From Pseudarthrobacter sp. NIBRBAC000502772 (GTDB lineage: Bacteria; Actinomycetota; Actinomycetes; Actinomycetales; Micrococcaceae), in the NCBI RefSeq assembly GCF_006517235.1, contig NZ_CP041188.1, forward strand, positions 1,984,001 to 2,048,000: DNA of 64,000 nucleotides, written 5' to 3'. A model generated the notes under the pieces. The model made no database searches and was not told where the DNA came from. It was given only the letters and a program-made list of their open reading frames with translations. The position numbers were made by a program, and so were the translations under genes. Positions 54,496 to 63,675 of this stretch are shown one piece after another (position 1 is the stretch's first letter; the number at the start of each line of letters is the position of its first letter).

Positions 54496-54501
54496 TAGAA
54501 T
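54496..54501 (+). promoter_or_regulatory. Probable -10 box before ylxR-infB
   Basis: TAGAAT fits TAnnnT well, with a poor -35 (TTCGGG region). A secondary promoter for ylxR-infB would make sense after the hairpin. Pattern evidence only. Confidence 0.35.
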
Positions 54502-54612
54502 AGACATGACCGCGCCTAACGGCCGGTATTCGTGTGCCCTGAGAATTCCCGTTCCGCCGATGCGGTTGGGGCCTCAGGGCCGGCAGTTATGAACGTCAGG
54601 AAGATACTCACC

Positions 54613-54966
54613 GTGGCAGAAGTGCTTCACACCGAGGATCAACCGCAGCGTACCTGCATCGGATGCCGGAAGAAGGCACCGCGGTCTGAGTTACTCCGGC
54701 TCGTCGCCGAAGGCAGCGGTTCCACCGCAGTGCTGGTAGACGAACGACGCCGGATGGCTGGCAGGGGTGCATGGCTGCACCCCAGCGAAGCGTGCCTGGC
54801 CCTGGCGGTCAAGCGGCGAGCATTCGGAAGGGCCCTCAACGGCGCAACCGGGTCCACCGCCGTCGAACGCCGGATCATGGCAGGCAAGCAGGACGCCGGC
54901 CCGTTGCAGGTACCCCTGGTAGCTGCAGCAAAAACCGTCCAACCTGAAAGCGGGTCAGAAAACTGA
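54613..54966 (+). CDS. ylxR: YlxR (DUF448) RNA-binding protein
   Basis: A 117-residue protein with RTCIGCRKKAPRSELLRLVA near the N-terminus and GRGAWLHPSEACLALAVKRRAFGRAL mid-protein, both YlxR signatures. The family lies between nusA and infB in many bacteria and binds RNA, and has been linked to RNase P and to gene regulation. GTG 54613 is chosen because AGGAAG precedes it; in-frame starts exist at 54532 and 54589. The tail is Gln/Ser-rich. Confidence 0.9.
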   Translation: MAEVLHTEDQPQRTCIGCRKKAPRSELLRLVAEGSGSTAVLVDERRRMAGRGAWLHPSEACLALAVKRRAFGRALNGATGSTAVERRIMAGKQDAGPLQVPLVAAAKTVQPESGSEN

Positions 54967-55118
54967 TGGAAACCCGATGAGTTCCCAGCGATGAGTGCGC
55001 AACGATGACAACTTTGTTGCGCTCTGCAATGGGCCCTGTAGTTGCAACCGCGGCTGGGGCCCGCAGTAAGAAGTAGACGGTTCGTGCCTGGCTCGGTGCG
55101 GACCGAGACAGGAGAAAT

Positions 55119-58046
55119 GTGGCCAAGGTCCGCGTACACGAGCTTGCTAAAGAGCTCGGTATTACTTCCAAAGATGCAGTAACCAAACTGCAGGAACTGG
55201 GCGAATTCGTTCGCTCCGCCTCTTCAACCATTGAGGCCCCGGTGGTGCGGAAACTCCGCAACGCCTACCCCGACGCAGCTGCCAAGACCGCAGCTCCGGC
55301 AGCCGCGCCCAAGGCGCCTGCCCCGTCGGCCGACACACGACCCGCAGCACCTGCTCCGGGCCCCGCAGCTCCTTCAGCCCCGGCGGCACCAGCTGCTGCG
55401 GCTCCGGCTGCACCCGCACCCGCTGCCGTTTCCGCAGCTCCGGCAGCACCTGCCGCAGCACCGGTTGCGCCAGCCCCGGCCGCAAGCGCACCGTCCACCG
55501 GCGCCAAGCCCGGTGCCCGTCCGGCACCGAAGGCTGAAGCCCCGGCCGCACCGACCCGCTCTGGCGGATCAACACAGGGTGGTTCGCAGGGCGGCTCCGC
55601 ACCGCGTCCCGGCGGTCCCCGTCCGGGCAACAACCCGTTCGCCACGTCCCAGGGCATGCCCCGCGGCCGCGGTGGCGACGGAGAGCGTGCTCCCCGTCCG
55701 GGTAACAACCCGTTCGCTCCTTCGCAGGGCATGCCCCGGGCCGGTGGCCGTCCCGACGGCGACCGTCCCGGTGGTCCGCGCCCCGCAGCCGGTGCAGGCG
55801 GCCCCCGTCCCGGTGGTCCGCGTCCCGCGGCTGGTGCAGGTGGCCCCCGTCCGGGTGGTCCGCGTCCCGCAGCAGGCGCCGGCGGCGCTGGTGGTCCGCG
55901 TACCGCGGGTGCCGGTGGAAACCGTCCTACTCCGGGCATGATGCCCAACCGCACTGAGCGTCCCGCACCCGCTGGTGCAGGCCGTCCCGGTGGCGGCGCC
56001 CGTGGTCCCGGACGTCCGGGTGGCGCTCCAGGCACCGGTGGCGCACCGGGTGCCGGTGGCGGCGCTCCGGCCGGCGGTGGCTTCGGCAAGGGTGGCCGCG
56101 GTCGCGGTGGCACCCAGGGTGCTTTCGGTAAGGGCGGCGCAGGCCGCGGCAAGCAGCGCAAGTCGAAGCGTGCCAAGCGCCAGGAACTCGAGCAGATGAG
56201 TGCTCCGTCGCTGGGTGGCGTGAGCGTACCCCGCGGCGACGGCAACACCGTAGTCCGGCTTCGCCGTGGCTCGTCCATTACGGACTTTGCCGACAAGATC
56301 GAGGCAAACCCCGCAGCACTGGTGACGGTCCTCTTCCACCTCGGCGAAATGGCCACGGCCACGCAGTCGCTGGATGAGGAAACCTTCGCACTGCTCGGCG
56401 AGGAGCTTGGCTACAAGCTCCAGGTTGTGTCGCCGGAGGACGAGGAGCGCGAGCTGCTCTCCGGCTTCGACATCGACTTCGAAGCAGAACTCGAAGCCGA
56501 AGGCGACGAAGACCTCGAGGCACGTCCTCCGGTTGTCACCGTTATGGGCCACGTTGACCACGGTAAAACCCGCCTGCTCGATGCCATCCGCAAGTCCGAC
56601 GTTATGGCGGGCGAGCACGGCGGCATTACGCAGCACATCGGTGCTTACCAGGTCACGCACACCCACGAAGACATCGATCGTAAGATCACCTTCATCGATA
56701 CTCCGGGCCACGAAGCGTTCACCGCCATGCGTGCCCGTGGTGCGAAGGTCACCGACATCGCCATCCTGGTGGTCGCAGCGGACGACGGCGTAATGCCGCA
56801 GACCGTTGAGGCACTCAACCACGCGCAGGCAGCAAATGTGCCGATCGTGGTGGCTGTGAACAAGATCGATAAGGAAGGCGCCAACCCGGAGAAGGTCCGC
56901 GGCCAGCTGACCGAGTACGGCCTGGTTCCCGAAGAATACGGTGGCGACACCATGTTCGTGGAGGTCTCTGCCCGCCAGAACCTCAACATTGACGAGCTGC
57001 TCGAGGCCGTCCTGCTCACCGCGGACGCTGCCCTGGACATGCGCGCCAACCCGAACAAGGACGCCCGCGGTATCGCGATCGAAGCCAACCTGGACAAGGG
57101 CCGCGGTTCCGTGGCCACCGTCCTGGTGCAGTCCGGCACCCTGCGTGTCGGTGACACGATCGTGGCCGGTACGGCTCACGGCCGCGTCCGCGCCATGTTC
57201 GACGACGACGGCAGTGTCCTGACCGAGGCCGGCCCGTCCCGCCCCGTGCAGGTTCTGGGTCTGTCCAACGTGCCGCGCGCCGGCGACACCTTCTTTGTGA
57301 CCGCTGACGAGCGCACCGCCCGCCAGATCGCCGAGAAGCGTGAAGCAGCCGACCGCAACGCCGCGCTCGCCAAGCGCCGCAAGCGCATCAGCCTGGAAGA
57401 CTTCGACCAGGCCGTGGCCGACGGCAAGATCGACACCCTCAACCTCATCCTCAAGGGTGACGTGTCCGGTGCCGTGGAAGCCCTGGAAGACGCACTGCTC
57501 AAGATCGACGTCGGCGAAGGCGTGCAGCTGCGCGTCATCCACCGCGGCGTTGGTGCCATCACGCAGAACGACGTCAACCTGGCAACGGTCGACAGCGCCG
57601 TTATCATCGGCTTCAACGTCAAGCCTGCCGAGCGGGTTGCTGAACTGGCAGACCGCGAAGGCGTGGACATGCGCTTCTACTCCGTCATCTACGCAGCAAT
57701 CGATGACATCGAGATGGCCCTCAAGGGCATGCTCAAGCCGGAGTACGAAGAGGTCCAGCTGGGCACCGCCGAGGTCCGCGAAGTCTTCCGCTCTTCCAAG
57801 TTCGGAAACATCGCCGGTTCCATCGTTCGCTCGGGCATCATCCGACGCAACACGAAGGCCCGCATCAGCCGCGACGGCAAGATCATCGGTGAGAACCTCA
57901 CCGTTGAGACGCTCAAGCGCTTCAAGGACGATGCCACTGAGGTCCGCACGGACTTCGAGTGTGGTATCGGTCTTGGTTCGTTCAACGACATCACCGAGGG
58001 CGACATCATCGAGACCTTCGAGATGCGCGAAAAGCCGCGCGTCTAA
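55119..58046 (+). CDS. infB: Translation initiation factor IF-2
   Basis: A 975-residue GTPase that places fMet-tRNA on the 30S subunit. The N-terminal IF2_N ([18 protein letters not shown]) is followed by about 300 residues rich in Ala/Pro, then Gly/Arg/Pro, with a 42-base (14-residue) unit repeated nearly three times at 55770-55896 and RPGNNPF-x2-SQGMPR twice. A second IF2_N-like module and the G domain follow: GHVDHGKT (about 477-484), DTPGHEAF and NKID. Start GTG 55119 after CAGGAGAAAT. Confidence 0.98.
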   Translation: MAKVRVHELAKELGITSKDAVTKLQELGEFVRSASSTIEAPVVRKLRNAYPDAAAKTAAPAAAPKAPAPSADTRPAAPAPGPAAPSAPAAPAAAAPAAPAPAAVSAAPAAPAAAPVAPAPAASAPSTGAKPGARPAPKAEAPAAPTRSGGSTQGGSQGGSAPRPGGPRPGNNPFATSQGMPRGRGGDGERAPRPGNNPFAPSQGMPRAGGRPDGDRPGGPRPAAGAGGPRPGGPRPAAGAGGPRPGGPRPAAGAGGAGGPRTAGAGGNRPTPGMMPNRTERPAPAGAGRPGGGARGPGRPGGAPGTGGAPGAGGGAPAGGGFGKGGRGRGGTQGAFGKGGAGRGKQRKSKRAKRQELEQMSAPSLGGVSVPRGDGNTVVRLRRGSSITDFADKIEANPAALVTVLFHLGEMATATQSLDEETFALLGEELGYKLQVVSPEDEERELLSGFDIDFEAELEAEGDEDLEARPPVVTVMGHVDHGKTRLLDAIRKSDVMAGEHGGITQHIGAYQVTHTHEDIDRKITFIDTPGHEAFTAMRARGAKVTDIAILVVAADDGVMPQTVEALNHAQAANVPIVVAVNKIDKEGANPEKVRGQLTEYGLVPEEYGGDTMFVEVSARQNLNIDELLEAVLLTADAALDMRANPNKDARGIAIEANLDKGRGSVATVLVQSGTLRVGDTIVAGTAHGRVRAMFDDDGSVLTEAGPSRPVQVLGLSNVPRAGDTFFVTADERTARQIAEKREAADRNAALAKRRKRISLEDFDQAVADGKIDTLNLILKGDVSGAVEALEDALLKIDVGEGVQLRVIHRGVGAITQNDVNLATVDSAVIIGFNVKPAERVAELADREGVDMRFYSVIYAAIDDIEMALKGMLKPEYEEVQLGTAEVREVFRSSKFGNIAGSIVRSGIIRRNTKARISRDGKIIGENLTVETLKRFKDDATEVRTDFECGIGLGSFNDITEGDIIETFEMREKPRV
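55770..55896 (+). repeat. 42-bp in-frame tandem repeat in infB
   Basis: Units begin with GGTGGTCCGCG at 55770, 55812 and 55854 and differ by a few third-position changes. Each encodes a 14-residue Gly/Pro/Arg/Ala unit ([14 protein letters not shown]). The length is a multiple of three, so copy change keeps IF-2 in frame. Confidence 0.85.
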
Positions 58047-58070
58047 GGTTCGTTGCTTTCGCCGGTGGGG

Positions 58071-58190
58071 CCGCTGGGATTTTTCCGGCGGCCCCGCCCC
58101 TTCGCTGGGTGGCCAACGTCTTACGACGTCGGCCGCCCAGCTCCGATAGGCCCGATGCCACTCCCTGGCCGCCGGAAAAAATCCCAACGG
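58071..58190. repeat. 120-bp element of two nested inverted repeats between infB and rbfA
   Basis: Outer arms 58071-58093 and 58167-58190 pair over about 23 bp with one bulge and one mismatch; they carry a T5/A6 tract and CCGGCGGCC. Inner arms 58104-58120 and 58125-58141 pair over 17 bp (one wobble, one mismatch) around TTAC. The size and symmetry resemble a REPIN/MITE-like element or a complex terminator. Confidence 0.75.
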
Positions 58191-58291
58191 CGTCCGTCGT
58201 AGACTCGCCTTAGGTGCGTGGCATCAAAACCCAACAGTTGTGCGGGCACCGTTCCGGCGCCGTCGTACATCCCAAATTTTTAGGAGTGGAA

Positions 58292-58801
58292 ATGGCTGAT
58301 CCCGCACGGGCTGCCAAGTTGGCGCAGCGGATTAAGGTTGTTGTTGCTGAGGCCTTGGGCCGGAAGGTTAAGGATCCTCGGCTGGAGGGCATTACTGTTA
58401 CCGATGCCCGGGTGACCAATGATCTGCAGCATGCCACGATCTACTACACCGTTTTCGGCGACCAGGCTGTGCAGGCCGATGCTGCCAAAGGCCTGGAGAA
58501 GGCCAAGGGTGTGCTCCGCCAGGAGGTGGGGCGCAACGTGACTGTTCGCCTGACGCCGACGCTGGAATTTGTGGCGGACCAGATCCCCGTCGTTGCCTCA
58601 AACCTGGAGGACCTGCTCCGGGCCGCCAAGAAGCGCGACGCCGAGGTGGCTGCGCTGGCCGAAAACGCCAAGCACGCCGGCGAGGCCGATCCGTACAAGA
58701 GCGACGTTCCCGCCGATGTGGAGATCGATGAGGACGACTTCGACGAAGAGGATATTGACCTCACCGACGACGAAGACCTCGACGAAGACGCCAACAAGTA
58801 A
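58292..58801 (+). CDS. rbfA: 30S ribosome-binding factor RbfA
   Basis: A 169-residue cold-shock assembly factor for 16S rRNA 5'-end maturation. The KH-type core includes RIKVVVAEALGRKVKDPRLEGITVTD and TPTLEFVADQ. The last 40 residues are very acidic (DEDDFDEEDIDLTDDEDLDED). ATG 58292 follows AGGAGTGGAA; a longer frame to 58214 has no ribosome site. It is separated from infB by the nested repeat. Confidence 0.96.
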   Translation: MADPARAAKLAQRIKVVVAEALGRKVKDPRLEGITVTDARVTNDLQHATIYYTVFGDQAVQADAAKGLEKAKGVLRQEVGRNVTVRLTPTLEFVADQIPVVASNLEDLLRAAKKRDAEVAALAENAKHAGEADPYKSDVPADVEIDEDDFDEEDIDLTDDEDLDEDANK

Positions 58802-58813
58802 CTTCATACGAAG

Positions 58814-58848
58814 AAGGCCCGGACCCGAAGTTGGGGTCCGGGTCTTTT
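58814..58848 (+). terminator. Terminator after rbfA
   Basis: GGCCCGGACCC (58816-58826) pairs with GGGTCCGGGTC (58834-58844), followed by TTTT. It lies 13 bases after the rbfA stop and also precedes the convergent ScyD-like gene. Confidence 0.88.
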
Positions 58849-58874
58849 CGTCTGCGGGATGTTTCCTGAGTTTC

Positions 58875-59972
58875 CTACCGGATACTGGCCTTGAGGACCG
58901 TTCCAGCGGTGAGGTCAGCGAAGCTGAAGCCGGCTGTGGCATAGAGGGTTTTCCCTCTCAGTTCCACCGCGGCAGGACCGTCGACGGCCAGGAACTGTGA
59001 CTGTTCGCGGGTCCAGGCGTCGATCCTGACGATCTCATTGCCGAACATCGACGCTGCGTAGACGTCCCCACTGCCGGATACGGCGATGCCCGTGGGGCTC
59101 AGGATCTCATCGGCCCACAGGTGGATCGCCCCGGTCCATGGATTGACCCGGAAGATGGCGCCGCGGTGGCCCAGGGAAGGATCCTCCGGACCGCCCGGCA
59201 GCGACGAGACGTACAGCCAGCCGTCGGGGCCGATCTCTACATCGGTGGGCACCGGTTCAAATGCGTAGTCGTGTCCGACAACGCAGGACGGGAAGCCAAC
59301 AGCCGCGGCAGCCTCTGCAGTGGCTTCCGCCGGACGCGGAGGCAGGACCGCGAGGGTGGAAGTCTCCCCGGTGGCGGCGTTGACCTTGAGGATGGCATTC
59401 ATCCCGGCGTCGGCCACGAAGACGGTATTGCCGTGAACCGCTGTGGCATAGGGGTGTGAGTCGACCGCCCCGGAGTATTGTGCCGGCGGGAAGGGCGCCG
59501 TAATTTGGGCCAGGCACTCGTCGGTCACGTCGGACCCGAAGCCATAGTCCTGGAATCCGTCCGGGTTGTTCTGACGCTCGTAGGTCGCGAGGTCCACAAT
59601 GGTCCTGACCTCCCCGCGCCTGTCGATTGACTTCAAATAGCCGGCCAGCGCTGTGGGATCTCCGCCGCCTCCCCCGACGCTTTCGACGAAAAACGTCGTC
59701 GTGCCCCGTGTCTCAACACCGCCAACGTCCCAGCCCGCATTCGTGTAAACGTTTGTCGTTTGCCCGTCATCCTCGACGCGGTCCAGCGTGCCCGCAAAGT
59801 TCTGCGTGACGAGGACGCTCTTGCCAGGACCCAAGGCCAGGCTCAACGGCGTCATCAGGTGCTCCGCCAGGGTTTCGGGTCCGGACGGTTTCTGCGTAGC
59901 CGTGGCGGGCGCGACGGGGATGATCATCGCCGCTGCTGCCAGGCACGCGACGATCGGAAACTTCTTGTTCAT
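58875..59972 (-). CDS. Secreted ScyD/ScyE-family beta-propeller protein
   Basis: A 365-residue exported protein. MNKKFPIVACLAAAAMIIPVAPATA is a clear signal peptide. The mature part has repeated NHL-like blades (SHPYATAVHGNTVFVADAGMN, GPDGWLYVSSLPGGP, LSPTGIAVSGSGDVYAASM), matching the ScyD/ScyE family. In cyanobacteria ScyD belongs to scytonemin clusters, but actinobacterial members are common and uncharacterised. ATG 59972 has GGAGG at good spacing. Monocistronic. Confidence 0.82.
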   Translation of the reverse strand: MNKKFPIVACLAAAAMIIPVAPATATQKPSGPETLAEHLMTPLSLALGPGKSVLVTQNFAGTLDRVEDDGQTTNVYTNAGWDVGGVETRGTTTFFVESVGGGGGDPTALAGYLKSIDRRGEVRTIVDLATYERQNNPDGFQDYGFGSDVTDECLAQITAPFPPAQYSGAVDSHPYATAVHGNTVFVADAGMNAILKVNAATGETSTLAVLPPRPAEATAEAAAAVGFPSCVVGHDYAFEPVPTDVEIGPDGWLYVSSLPGGPEDPSLGHRGAIFRVNPWTGAIHLWADEILSPTGIAVSGSGDVYAASMFGNEIVRIDAWTREQSQFLAVDGPAAVELRGKTLYATAGFSFADLTAGTVLKASIR

Positions 59973-60153
59973 TGGATCCTCCGGAGTTGACGTGCACCCC
60001 GTCGCCGGGGCCTGGCCTGAGACCAAGTCAAAGCGATCCGAACTGCCCCCCGGCGCTAGGTTAGTCCCGCGAAAGCAATGACGTCGACAGCATTTCCCCC
60101 TAATGTGCCCCCTATTTTGAACCGAAAACCTGGGTCATGGCTAGGATCTAGTT

Positions 60154-60639
60154 ATGACGCAGGCGAGCGACAACCACGAGGCCACCCGATACCTGGAACA
60201 GGCCATTGAGCTGGCTGTCCGGAACGTCTCCGACGGCGGCGGGCCGTTCGGTGCGCTGGTGGTGACCCCGGATGGGCGGGTCCATGAAGGCATCAACCGG
60301 GTCACGCGGGACAACGACCCCACGGCCCATGCAGAGGTGGTGGCAATCCGCACTGCGGCGACCGCAGGCGCCACGTTCGACCTGAGCGGCGCCGTGCTCT
60401 ACACCAGCTGCGAGCCGTGCCCGCTGTGCCTGTCAGCCGCGCTGTGGGCGCGGATTGATCGCGTCTATTTTGCGGCCGACCGCCATGGTGCAGCCGCGGC
60501 CGGTTTCGACGACGCCGTGTTCTACGAGTACTTCAACGGCACCCGTCCGGAACTTCTGCCGGTCGCCCATACCGCCATTCCGGCGTCGGACGCTCCGTTT
60601 GACGCATGGCGTAGCAACGCGGGGCGAAAGAGATACTGA
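60154..60639 (+). CDS. guaD: Guanine deaminase-like nucleoside deaminase
   Basis: A 161-residue CDA-fold deaminase. Zn ligands: His59 in TAHAEVVAIR (Glu61 catalytic), Cys86 and Cys89 in TSCEPCPLC. The phrase NDPTAHAEV, the AAAGFDDAVFYEYF segment and the ending PFDAWRSNAGRKRY closely resemble the Bacillus guanine deaminase rather than TadA. It would convert guanine to xanthine. ATG at 60154. The thioredoxin gene follows 14 bases later and may share the mRNA. Confidence 0.85.
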   Translation: MTQASDNHEATRYLEQAIELAVRNVSDGGGPFGALVVTPDGRVHEGINRVTRDNDPTAHAEVVAIRTAATAGATFDLSGAVLYTSCEPCPLCLSAALWARIDRVYFAADRHGAAAAGFDDAVFYEYFNGTRPELLPVAHTAIPASDAPFDAWRSNAGRKRY

Positions 60640-60653
60640 GCCGGAGGCTCCTT

Positions 60654-61091
60654 ATGGAAACTGGACTGATCAAATGCCCGACCTGTGGAAAGACCAATCG
60701 CGTCCCGGCCGCCGCGTCCGGCCGGCCGCGGTGTGGAAACTGCAAGAAGGGCCTTCCCTGGATTACAGCCGCTGCGGACGATGACTTCGCGGTGGTGGCC
60801 GAGCAGTCGCCGGTTCCCGTGCTGGTTGACTTCTGGGCAGAATGGTGTGGCCCGTGTCGGATGGTGAGTCCGGTTCTGGACACGTTGGCCACTGAACGGG
60901 CCGGCCGGATCAAGCTGGTCAAGGTTGACGTTGACCAGTCCCCGCGACTATCCAGCCGGTTCGATATCCAGGCCATCCCCACATTGATGATCATCGACGG
61001 TGGAAGGGTACTGGCCAGACAGGCCGGGGCGGCACCTGCTGCGGTGTTACGGTCCTGGGTGGACGGCGTGCTGGGCGCCAGCCCCGCCTAG
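60654..61091 (+). CDS. trxC: Thioredoxin 2-like protein with zinc ribbon
   Basis: A 145-residue protein. The N-terminal zinc ribbon has CPTCGKTNRV and CGNCKKG (two CxxC pairs), as in E. coli Trx2. The thioredoxin domain carries WAEWCGPCRM with the redox Cys pair, and the cis-Pro is in IQAIPTLMI. A cytoplasmic disulfide reductase, often oxidative-stress linked. ATG 60654 after GGAGGCTCCTT. Confidence 0.93.
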   Translation: METGLIKCPTCGKTNRVPAAASGRPRCGNCKKGLPWITAAADDDFAVVAEQSPVPVLVDFWAEWCGPCRMVSPVLDTLATERAGRIKLVKVDVDQSPRLSSRFDIQAIPTLMIIDGGRVLARQAGAAPAAVLRSWVDGVLGASPA

Positions 61092-61101
61092 GCTTCCGGG
61101 A

Positions 61102-62274
61102 TTACCCGACCCGCTTCGGCAGCCTGCCGATACCCTCCACCAAGTCGTTGCGGGTACCGCACAGCGCGATCCGTACCCAGCCCTCGCCGATCGAGCCAAA
61201 GGCAGTTCCCGGCGCAAGCGCAACGCCGGAATCGGCCAGGAACCGTCGGGTCCAGCTGCGGACGTCCCCGTCGCTGACATGGGAGACGTTGGCCCACAGA
61301 TAGAAGGCTCCCTGTGCACTCAGGTACGGGATTCCCTTGGCCTCCAGTACTGCTGAGGCCGCGTCCCGGTTGGCCCGGTAGTGGTCATGGGCGTGGCGGA
61401 CGTAGTCCTGCGGGCCTGTCAGTGCCGCGAGCGCTGCATACTGCGACGGCGAGGCAACGCAGGAGACAATCGCTTCCATCACGTTGTTCATCTTCTGCTC
61501 CAGCCCCGGCGGACAGACCAGGGCGCCGATCCTCAGGCCGGTGAGGCCGTACGTCTTCGAGAGAGTCAGCGCCGTGAACACGCGCGCCTCGCCGGGCACG
61601 TCGCTGTCGAACCGGGCCGGGCTGACGTGGGGAACGTCGTAAGTGAAGGCCTCGTAGCATTCGTCGGAAATGATCCAGAGATCGCGCTTGCGGGCCAGGT
61701 CCACAAGTTGCCGGGTCAGGTCCTCGCCGAGGACGGCGCCCAGCGGGTTGGACGGGGAATTCAGGATGAGCACCCGGGTCCGGTCCGTGATGAGCGCTTC
61801 AATGTCCTGGATCCGCGGCTGGAAGTCATGCTCGGGATACAGCGGGTAGCCCACCGGCACGGCATTCAGGAGCCGGCTGGTCATGGCGAACGTGGGGTAG
61901 CCGGGGTTCGGGATCAGGATCTCGTCGCCGGGGGAGAGCAGGAGGCTCATGGCGAAGTGCAGGCCCTGTTGCGCTCCGTCCACCACGTAGACGCGCTCGG
62001 CACCGAGGCTGGTGTTGAGTCCGGCGCGTTCACGGAACCGGGTGGCGAACGCTTCACGGAGGGCCGGGATGCCGGCGTTGGGGGTGTAGTTCGTTTCGTC
62101 CCGGTCGAGGCACGCCATGCCGGCTTCCAGGATATGGCGGGGGAGCGCGAAGCCCGGCTCGCCGATGCTCAGGACGATGGCCCCGGGAGTATGCCAGGCG
62201 GCCTCGGTGATTTCGCGGATCTGGTTGACGGGGACGTCGCGCGCGTGCGCCGCAAGCTCAGGCATGGATGCCAT
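61102..62274 (-). CDS. Class I/II PLP aminotransferase
   Basis: A 390-residue fold-type I aminotransferase. Seen: VLSIGEPGFALPRHI (N-terminal), NYTPNAGIPALREAF, PNPGYPTFAM, NSPSNPLGAV, ISDECYEAFTYD and LSKTYGLTGLRIG with the PLP Lys. It resembles aspartate/alanine-type aminotransferases; the amino donor is not evident. ATG 62274 is taken; ATG 62265 is a second choice, and the long upstream frame overlaps truB and is a shadow. Divergent from truB with 60 bases between. Confidence 0.88.
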   Translation of the reverse strand: MASMPELAAHARDVPVNQIREITEAAWHTPGAIVLSIGEPGFALPRHILEAGMACLDRDETNYTPNAGIPALREAFATRFRERAGLNTSLGAERVYVVDGAQQGLHFAMSLLLSPGDEILIPNPGYPTFAMTSRLLNAVPVGYPLYPEHDFQPRIQDIEALITDRTRVLILNSPSNPLGAVLGEDLTRQLVDLARKRDLWIISDECYEAFTYDVPHVSPARFDSDVPGEARVFTALTLSKTYGLTGLRIGALVCPPGLEQKMNNVMEAIVSCVASPSQYAALAALTGPQDYVRHAHDHYRANRDAASAVLEAKGIPYLSAQGAFYLWANVSHVSDGDVRSWTRRFLADSGVALAPGTAFGSIGEGWVRIALCGTRNDLVEGIGRLPKRVG

Positions 62275-62321
62275 CCTAGCCGCCACCCGCGCAACTGGGC
62301 GGGGACCGTCGCCAGCGCCGA

Positions 62322-62327
62322 TATACT
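62322..62327 (+). promoter_or_regulatory. -10 box of truB
   Basis: TATACT is a near-consensus -10. It ends 7 bases before the truB GTG, so transcription would start at or next to the start codon. The -35 region is weak. Confidence 0.5.
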
Positions 62328-62334
62328 GGGAAGC

Positions 62335-63318
62335 GTGCTTTCTGGACTGGTGATAGTGGACAAACCGCAGGGATGGACCAGCCATGATGTGGTTGGTCGG
62401 ATGCGGCGTCTCGCCGGGACCCGGAAAGTGGGGCACGCCGGCACCCTTGATCCCATGGCTACCGGCGTCCTGGTGGTCGGCATCAACAAGGCCACCCGGC
62501 TCCTGACCTACATCGTGGGCACGTCCAAGACGTACACGGCAACCATCCGGCTGGGCCAGTCCACCATCACGGACGACGCCGAAGGTGACGTGATTGCCGC
62601 CGTCAGCGCCGCCGCCGTCGCCGACGAAGCAATTCACGACGGCGTCGCCGCCCTCACAGGTGAAATCCAGCAGGTGCCCAGCAGCGTCAGCGCCATTAAA
62701 GTCAACGGTGAACGCGCCTACGCCCGGGTCCGCTCCGGTGAAGAGGTAAAGCTCGCGGCGCGCCCGGTCACCATCCACCGTTTCGAAGTTCACGCCATCA
62801 ACCGGGAAGCGGGCGGCGACGTCGTGGACCTTGATGTCACCGTTGAGTGCTCATCCGGTACGTATATCCGCGCCCTCGCCCGTGACCTCGGCGACGGACT
62901 GGGAGTGGGCGGCCACCTGACCGCCCTCCGCCGGACCCACGTTGGCCCCTACTCGCTGGATCAGGCCCGGACGTTGGAGCAGCTGGCCGAGGAGCTGAAT
63001 GTCCTGGAGATGTCCCAGGCTGCCCGGGCACTGATGCCCAACCGCGAACTCACAGCCGAGGAGGCCACCGAGATTTCCTTCGGACGCCGGATCGCAGCGG
63101 GATCGGAAGCAGGAGATCCCGCGGCTGCCACCACCGAGCACCCCGCGGCAGCGTTCGCGCCGGACGGCAGCCTCGTGGCGCTCCTGGCGGACTCCGGAAA
63201 CTTTGCCAAGCCTGTCCTGGTATTCGCGCCGGGCAACGGTGCGTCCGAAAAAAATGCGCCCCGGAATGCTGCGCCCGAGAATGCTGTGCCCGAAGATGCT
63301 GCGGGCGGGGACACCTAG
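62335..63318 (+). CDS. truB: tRNA pseudouridine-55 synthase
   Basis: A 327-residue enzyme making psi55 in the T-loop of tRNAs. The N-terminal GLVIVDKPQGWTSHDVV, the catalytic-Asp motif HAGTLDPMATGVLVV (Asp about 45) and SGTYIRALARDLG are all present. The C-terminal 60 residues are an Ala/Pro/Asn/Glu-rich tail with a repeated AP-x-NA unit, beyond the usual family end. The start is GTG 62335, possibly leaderless. Confidence 0.96.
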   Translation: MLSGLVIVDKPQGWTSHDVVGRMRRLAGTRKVGHAGTLDPMATGVLVVGINKATRLLTYIVGTSKTYTATIRLGQSTITDDAEGDVIAAVSAAAVADEAIHDGVAALTGEIQQVPSSVSAIKVNGERAYARVRSGEEVKLAARPVTIHRFEVHAINREAGGDVVDLDVTVECSSGTYIRALARDLGDGLGVGGHLTALRRTHVGPYSLDQARTLEQLAEELNVLEMSQAARALMPNRELTAEEATEISFGRRIAAGSEAGDPAAATTEHPAAAFAPDGSLVALLADSGNFAKPVLVFAPGNGASEKNAPRNAAPENAVPEDAAGGDT

Positions 63319-63320
63319 GC

Positions 63321-63674
63321 ATGGACGCCTATTTCTACATCATCCTGGTGGTCGGCCTGCTCTCCAGCGGAATCTGCCTCGGTGCCGGCATCCTGAAAAA
63401 AGCCCCCAACGACCTCACCATCCTGTCCGTTGCCGCCGTCGAGCTGGCATTGGTGGTTTACCTGGTGGGTTCGATCGTGCGGGTGATCGCGGGCGAACCG
63501 ATTGCCGGGGAAGCCTGGGAATTCTGGGGATACCTGGCCACGGCGATGCTCCTGCCGCCGGCAGCCGTGTACTGGTCCATCCTGGAACGGACCCGCTGGA
63601 GCAACTTTGTCCTCGCCGCCGTCGGTGTCACAGCCTTGGTGATGGCCGCCCGCATGAACCAGATCTGGTACTGA
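63321..63674 (+). CDS. Hypothetical four-TM membrane protein
   Basis: A 117-residue protein made of four hydrophobic helices with short loops. The segment LSSGICLGAGILKKAPNDLT and the ending ALVMAARMNQIWY are conserved-looking, but I do not recognise the family. It starts 2 bases after truB and is followed after 1 base by another membrane protein, so it is part of the truB operon. Confidence 0.7.
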   Translation: MDAYFYIILVVGLLSSGICLGAGILKKAPNDLTILSVAAVELALVVYLVGSIVRVIAGEPIAGEAWEFWGYLATAMLLPPAAVYWSILERTRWSNFVLAAVGVTALVMAARMNQIWY

Positions 63675-63675
63675 A

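Noticed and set aside
55569..58187. An 872-codon open frame on the minus strand
   Set aside because: It lies entirely opposite infB, has repetitive low-complexity sequence and no ribosome site; infB is certain, so this is a shadow caused by high GC.
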